A stretch of DNA of 64,000 nt. Source: CAYGYG01 sp964354155. GTDB taxonomy: Bacteria; Hydrothermota; Tepidihabitantia; SM23-42; CAYGYG01. Within the stretch, counting starts at the first letter, position 1. Each line of letters starts with the position of its first letter. The notes under the pieces are model-generated. The model ran no database searches and was not told the DNA's origin. It saw nothing but the letters and a program-made list of their open reading frames with translations. The stretch spans positions 62,001 to 126,000 of the forward strand of contig CAYGYG010000003.1 of the NCBI GenBank assembly GCA_964354155.1. The letters are read 5' to 3'. Below are positions 59,864 to 64,000 of this stretch, one piece after another. A program made the position numbers and the translations under genes.

Positions 59864-61587
59864 TGCATGGCATCCTTCTGGCTTTCGTCCTGATTGCCCA
59901 GCACGGATTGTTTGAGGCCGAGACCGAACACGATTACGATGTGCTTGTCAGCGAACTGGAAAGGCTCCGTGAGGACCCGCTTGATCTCAATACGGCGACC
60001 GTAATCCAGCTCGCCCGACTTCCATATCTTTCAATCATAACTGCCTACCGGATCGTCGAATACCGAAGATCGTACGGTCCCTATGATGCGTTGGAGGAAT
60101 TGCTCAAAGTCGAGGGGATGGATCCGGCGGTCCTGGAAGCGATTCGTCCCTATCTTCGGGTCAAAGCGAAGGCGGGCTTGCGTAAGATCTTCTGGGGACG
60201 CTACCGCTACCTTAGTCGAATCAACCAGGAACCCGGCGACGTGGAGGTCTATTCAAGGACGATTGCGCAGTACAATGGGCTCAAGTCGTATTTCGTCACC
60301 GAGAAGGATTTTGGGGAGACCGACAATCTTGACTATGCCGGCTACGGGCTGGTGGCAAACCTGGGGAAGCGGCGGTTTGCGGTAGGTTCTTACGGGCTGG
60401 AGTTTGGCCGTGGTATCGTTTACAGTTCTCAGCCCACGATCTTTGAGGGATCTACGTACCGCATTCTGAACGGCAGCCGGGGTATCGTGCCCTATACCTC
60501 GGTTCTGGAAAACAACGGATTCTTCGGCGCGGCCTACAGCGATTCTCTGTTCGCAAGCTACACTCTCTTCTATTCCGACCTCGGGCTCGACGCCCGACTT
60601 GATACGGCCGGACGGGTCACATCGCTTTACCCCGACGGCGACCATATTGACTCGCTGAGCTTGAGCCGGAAGAACAATCTGCGGGAAGTCGTGCTGGGCG
60701 GCAGCATCGAGCAGTCCTGGTCCGCGACCGCGCTGGGCTTGCGCAGCTATTACCTGCGCTATAACCGACAATTCGCTCCGGATGATTCGCAGCATTCTTT
60801 CTGCGGCGCTGATGCGATCGTTGGTGGTCTGAGTGCGGCGTATGTCAGCCATGATCTTTATCTTTTTTCGGAAGTGGCGCGCGCCTGGAACAACCGCTGG
60901 GGCGGGACCGCCGGCGTTGTCGGCGAGTACAAGCCGGTGGAAGTGAGTATGGTGCTGAAGCACTTCGCGATCGGCTTCTATTCGCCCAAAGGTGAGATGG
61001 CCGACGAGGGAACGGCGGCGGCCACGATCAACCTGGCCTGCCGGCTGGGGGCAGCGCGCCTGTCCGGCAATCTTAGAGTCTCTCAAGGGCTCGAATCCGA
61101 CACCGGCGACTACGTTACGCGCTTCCGGGCAGAAATGCCGATGGGACCGTTCGGCATCAAGCTGCAATTGAAGCGGGAATTCGAAGCGGGACTGCCGGTC
61201 GCGCGGGGTTCCACGGCCAGCGTATCGGTGGTGCCGGTCAAACCGATCTTCTGCTATCTGCGAGTCGACGACCGATACGTCAACCCGGAAGCGCCGGAAC
61301 GAGGCTTCGGCTATCTGGGTGGGGCCGGGGCCCGGTTTTGGAAGATGACTCTTGAAGGACGCTACGGACGGTTCAATACCGATTCGTATGGCGCCCGACT
61401 CTACGTGTACGAGCCGGACTTGACCGGGATTATTAACAACCGAAACCTATACGGGAATGGTTCCTGCTGGTTTGTTCTGCTCGGACTCAAGGTAGAAAGA
61501 ATCCTTGACCTGGACGCCAAGTACTCTATAATTGAGAAGGAGGCTAAGGAACAGAAACTGGGTGTGCAGCTGGAAGTGAAAATATGA
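59863..61587 (+). CDS. Helix-hairpin-helix protein with outer-membrane barrel-like region
   Basis: 574 aa. Signal-like N terminus (GILLAFVLIAQ). Residues ~20-100 carry helix-hairpin-helix segments of the ComEA type: PLDLNTATVIQLARLPYLSIITAYRIVEYR and ALEELLKVEGMDPAVLEAIRPYL. The remaining ~450 residues are beta-rich with barrel-like strands and GYG/YxxG turns. A DNA-binding HhH domain facing the periplasm and attached to a barrel might take part in DNA uptake, but the family has no assigned function. ATG 59863 or GTG 59860 may start it. It overlaps the next gene by 4 nt. Confidence 0.75.
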   Translation: MHGILLAFVLIAQHGLFEAETEHDYDVLVSELERLREDPLDLNTATVIQLARLPYLSIITAYRIVEYRRSYGPYDALEELLKVEGMDPAVLEAIRPYLRVKAKAGLRKIFWGRYRYLSRINQEPGDVEVYSRTIAQYNGLKSYFVTEKDFGETDNLDYAGYGLVANLGKRRFAVGSYGLEFGRGIVYSSQPTIFEGSTYRILNGSRGIVPYTSVLENNGFFGAAYSDSLFASYTLFYSDLGLDARLDTAGRVTSLYPDGDHIDSLSLSRKNNLREVVLGGSIEQSWSATALGLRSYYLRYNRQFAPDDSQHSFCGADAIVGGLSAAYVSHDLYLFSEVARAWNNRWGGTAGVVGEYKPVEVSMVLKHFAIGFYSPKGEMADEGTAAATINLACRLGAARLSGNLRVSQGLESDTGDYVTRFRAEMPMGPFGIKLQLKREFEAGLPVARGSTASVSVVPVKPIFCYLRVDDRYVNPEAPERGFGYLGGAGARFWKMTLEGRYGRFNTDSYGARLYVYEPDLTGIINNRNLYGNGSCWFVLLGLKVERILDLDAKYSIIEKEAKEQKLGVQLEVKI

Positions 61588-62093
61588 CCTTAATCGTGGT
61601 GCTTGCGGGTGCTTTGACCATCGCTTTGATCTCGGTCCTCTGGCCCTGGGCGATCGGGGCGGCCTGGACGCCGACGCCGATGCCGACGGTACGGCGCATG
61701 CTGGAGATAGCCCGGGTTGGGCCGGTTGACACCGTCTATGACATGGGCTGCGGCGATGGCCGAATCATCATGGCCGCGGCGCGCGAATTCGGTGCCCGGG
61801 CGGTTGGTATCGAGGTCGAGCCCGCGCGCTTTTTGATCGCCTGGTTACGGGCGAGGTGGTCGATGCACCGGGATCGTGTAACCGTGCACTGGGGTAATCT
61901 CTTCACCCGTGACCTAGCCCGGGCCACGGTGGTTACGCTCTTTCTCACGGACAAGGCGAACGACCGGCTCAAGAACAAGCTACGGAGCGGACTGCAGCCC
62001 CGGAGTCGGGTCGTTTCCTACCTGTGGACATTCGAGGATTGGCCGCCGGTGCAGGTTGACGAGAAGAAGAAAATCTACCTGTATGAGGTTTAG
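61584..62093 (+). CDS. Class I SAM-dependent methyltransferase, membrane-anchored
   Basis: 169 aa. N-terminal membrane helix (LIVVLAGALTIALISVLWPWAIG), then the SAM-binding VYDMGCGDGRIIMAAAREFGARAVGIEVEP and the motif-IV-like VTVHWGNLFTRDLARATVVTLFLT. It resembles small methyltransferases related to DOT1/PrmA-like protein Lys methylases, but the substrate is unknown. It overlaps the preceding gene by 4 nt, and the response regulator follows after 3 nt. Confidence 0.85.
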   Translation: MTLIVVLAGALTIALISVLWPWAIGAAWTPTPMPTVRRMLEIARVGPVDTVYDMGCGDGRIIMAAAREFGARAVGIEVEPARFLIAWLRARWSMHRDRVTVHWGNLFTRDLARATVVTLFLTDKANDRLKNKLRSGLQPRSRVVSYLWTFEDWPPVQVDEKKKIYLYEV

Positions 62094-62096
62094 AAC

Positions 62097-63437
62097 ATGA
62101 TCGACATTCTGCTGATTGAAGACAAAGAAAGTTTCGCACGGATGCTTACTGAGAAACTAATCGATGGGGGACTTGATTTGAAGTCGGTCAAGAAGGGGCA
62201 GGACGGGCTGGAATTGATCCGCCGGGAGCGATTCGCGGTCGCGCTAGTCGACCTCAAGCTGCCCGATATGGACGGCATTGCCGTGCTCCGCGAGATCAGG
62301 AAGATTGACCCCGAAACATCGGTCATCATCATGACGGCCTTCGGCACCGTGGAAACGGCGGTTGAAGCGATGAAGCTCGGGGCCTATGATTTTATCACCA
62401 AGCCGTTCGAGTCGGAGCATCTTATCCTTATTATCAAACGCCTGCTCAAAGAGTACCAGTCCCGCCTGGAACACTTGCTGCTCAAGGAGACCTACCAGAA
62501 GGAGTTGGGCCTGCCCGAGATTGTCGGCCAGAGTGTTCTGATCAAAGAGGCAGCAAGTCTTGCCCAGCAGGTGGCACCCAGCGACACGTCGGTATTGTTG
62601 TTAGGGGAGAGCGGTACCGGCAAAGAGCTTTTCGCGCGGGCGATTCACCTGCTCTCGAAACGCCGCGAGTTTCCTTTCGTCGCCATCAACTGCGCGGCCA
62701 TTCCCGGCGAGCTGCTTGAGAACGAGCTGTTTGGCTCGGAGAAGGGCGCCTACACCGGCGCCTACAGCCGCAAGATCGGCAAGTTCGAGTTGGCCAACAA
62801 AGGAACCGTTTTTCTTGACGAGGTCGGCGATATGGCACTCCCCCTGCAGGCTAAGATCCTGCGAGTACTGCAGGAAAAGACTTTCGAGAGGCTGGGCGGA
62901 ACGGCCCAGATCAAGGTTGATGTGAGGATTGTCGCGGCGAGCAACCGGGGATTGAAGGAAATGGTCAAGGTCAACAAATTCCGTGACGACCTCTACTATC
63001 GCCTCAGCGTCTTCCCAATCACCCTGCCGCCGCTGCGGTCAAGGAAGGAAGATATCCCGATGCTGGCCGAGAATTTCATGAAGCGGGTGAAGGAAAGGAA
63101 GACCGTCACCCCCCAGTCGGTCAGGAAACTAAAGGGATACGACTGGCCGGGCAACATCAGAGAGCTGGAGAATACCTTGGAAAGGGCGGTTATTCTGTCG
63201 AAAGGGGATATCCTGCCGGAATCAATACTGATACCGGAAGGGCGACAGAGCTTTGAACCAGTGCCGACGTCAAACCTCAAGACCGCGGGCAAGTGGGGCC
63301 AGAGACAGGCGGAGACGGAGTTGATCAAGAGGGTATTGTCGGATAGCGACGGTAACAAGATGGAAGCTTCACGCCGGCTTAAAGTGTCTTATAAGACGCT
63401 GCTCAAGAGAATCAAAGAATACGATATCGAAAAGTAG
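62097..63437 (+). CDS. Sigma-54-dependent response regulator (NtrC family)
   Basis: 446 aa. Receiver domain with phosphoacceptor D52 (ALVDLKLPDMDG) and K at TKPFES; AAA+ domain with Walker A GESGTGKE (~168-175), sigma-54 contact loop GAYTGA (the GAFTGA motif), Walker B GTVFLDEVGDM and the arginine finger region; C-terminal Fis-type HTH (EASRRLKVSYKTLLKRIKEY). The usual double acid of the receiver appears as IEDKE. No histidine kinase gene is in the window. It is last in the nfeD operon. No sigma-54 promoter (GG-N10-GC) was confirmed nearby. Confidence 0.93.
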   Translation: MIDILLIEDKESFARMLTEKLIDGGLDLKSVKKGQDGLELIRRERFAVALVDLKLPDMDGIAVLREIRKIDPETSVIIMTAFGTVETAVEAMKLGAYDFITKPFESEHLILIIKRLLKEYQSRLEHLLLKETYQKELGLPEIVGQSVLIKEAASLAQQVAPSDTSVLLLGESGTGKELFARAIHLLSKRREFPFVAINCAAIPGELLENELFGSEKGAYTGAYSRKIGKFELANKGTVFLDEVGDMALPLQAKILRVLQEKTFERLGGTAQIKVDVRIVAASNRGLKEMVKVNKFRDDLYYRLSVFPITLPPLRSRKEDIPMLAENFMKRVKERKTVTPQSVRKLKGYDWPGNIRELENTLERAVILSKGDILPESILIPEGRQSFEPVPTSNLKTAGKWGQRQAETELIKRVLSDSDGNKMEASRRLKVSYKTLLKRIKEYDIEK

Positions 63438-63480
63438 TCAAGCCAGTGTGGTGCGTCATAAATCCCTTGACGTATAAATA

Positions 63481-63612
63481 ACTTTTGCAAGCTCACGGAA
63501 TATCGTCATTGCGAGCCGCCTCAGGCGGAGAAGCAATCTCAAATCCCCCTATGTCCCCCTTTACGAAAGGGGGAAGTGAAGGGGGATTGTCACGCAATGA
63601 CCGACACGGGTT
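63481..63612. repeat. MITE-like composite repeat with inverted ends
   Basis: Element 63505-63601 begins GTCATTGCG and ends CGCAATGAC (9-bp perfect inverted ends), with the C/G-rich palindrome at 63541-63588. Left flank AACTTTTGCAAGCTCACGGAATAT matches the flank of the 34425-34542 copy. Confidence 0.85.
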
Positions 63613-63710
63613 TTACTAAATACATGCAATTATCAAATACATGCAATTATGAGAGAAATTTCCAAATGTAAAGATCTGTTGGAAGCACAACACTAGGGAA
63701 TGATAGTCGG

Positions 63711-64000
63711 TCAGGGGGAGATGTGACGCAGGACTCGGAAGTAGTAGCGGGCCTTGGCGATATCCCCCCTGATCACTTCGACCAAGGACTTTTCGTCCCG
63801 GAAACGCCGTATCGGCCGCAGTCGCTTGAGAAAGAATATGTTCACGGTCGCACCATACAGGTCCTGATTGAAATCGAGCAGGTGGACCTCCATCCAACGT
63901 TCATCTTCGGTGGGCGAATCCTGGAAGGTTGGGCGCCGTCCGATGCTCATCACGCCGCGGAAAACCTCCTGACCGACTGCGACCCGGGTAATGTAGACAC
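63711..64000 (-). CDS. ribF: Riboflavin kinase/FAD synthetase RibF, C-terminal part (5' end outside window)
   Basis: C-terminal riboflavin-kinase domain. Reading in from the right edge: VYITRVAVGQEVFRGVMSIG, then RRPTF, EVHLLDFNQDLYGATVNIFFLKRLRPIRRF and DIAKARYYFRVL. These match the flavokinase barrel, in which the PTF/N stretch and the E of EVHLLDF are active-site elements. The open frame extends past 64000, so the start and the FMN adenylyltransferase domain are not visible. It ends 110 nt from the MITE-like repeat. Confidence 0.9.
   Translation of the reverse strand, partial: VYITRVAVGQEVFRGVMSIGRRPTFQDSPTEDERWMEVHLLDFNQDLYGATVNIFFLKRLRPIRRFRDEKSLVEVIRGDIAKARYYFRVLRHISP

Overview
The window is a chromosomal piece of a Gram-negative, probably uncultured bacterium. 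The best guess is the FCB/WOR-3 (Stahlbacteria-like) neighbourhood. This rests on several features read from the sequence: secreted proteins with FlgD/type-IX-like C-terminal sorting domains (PNPF ... YDxxGRxV ... LxxGVYF), outer-membrane beta-barrel candidates, a Wza-type exporter, and intergenic spaces filled with short palindromic repeats. The phylum is an inference. Housekeeping genes (hslU, smpB, murI, rph, rluD, ribF) look normal, and TGA is the ordinary stop codon.

Layout. 0-5 kb: end of an aldehyde dehydrogenase, hslU, a universal-stress protein, a PTS EIIA-like protein, BioY and a conserved exported protein. 5-7 kb: a defence/toxin-antitoxin patch with an MNT-HEPN pair and hicB followed by a frameshifted hicA, then repeats. 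7-27 kb: a large Wzy-type surface-polysaccharide locus, with WbaP-like initiator, six or more glycosyltransferases, GalE, heptose-phosphate isomerase and kinase, a membrane-anchored GH99 enzyme, Wzx flippase, Wzy polymerase/ligase, Wzz, WecB and Wza-like exporter. Around 27.2 kb: tRNA-Ile. 27-33 kb: an MscS channel fused to a cyclic-nucleotide-binding domain, a serine-type operon (class V aminotransferase, SerA, DUF1015) and YjbQ. 33-40 kb: a glycosyltransferase, an unknown helical protein, a tryptophanase-family lyase, a COG0731 radical SAM enzyme and a YfhO-like membrane protein. 40-45 kb: smpB, amidase, murI, rph, a low-GC GxxExxY gene and rluD. 45-57 kb: an exported-protein island with three giant paralogues of 14 repeats each, a secreted protein interrupted by an in-frame TGA, and a Tat-signal radical SAM enzyme. 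57-64 kb: YihY, NfeD, two outer-membrane-like proteins (one with a helix-hairpin-helix domain), a methyltransferase, an NtrC-type regulator and the end of ribF.

The most striking observation is at 52270-54222 (minus). One continuous reading frame is interrupted by a single TGA directly after a Cys codon. Twenty nucleotides after that TGA is a hairpin, GGCGAA-GGTC-TTCGCC, whose loop and spacing closely resemble the bacterial SECIS element of fdhF. This is a candidate for an undescribed exported selenoprotein with a Cys-Sec pair, although a nonsense mutation cannot be excluded by reading alone.

A second general pattern is promoter placement. Many first genes carry TTGACA-like / 16-17 nt / TATAAT-like boxes with the -10 only 5-9 nt before the start codon, which implies leaderless mRNAs. 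Several promoter-distal genes instead carry Shine-Dalgarno sequences. Dispersed repeat families (a MITE-like element with GTCATTGCG/CGCAATGAC ends, a ~90-bp repeat, a 32-nt perfect palindrome, CTACTCGCTACT runs) fill most longer intergenic gaps, and some appear to have entered coding linkers.
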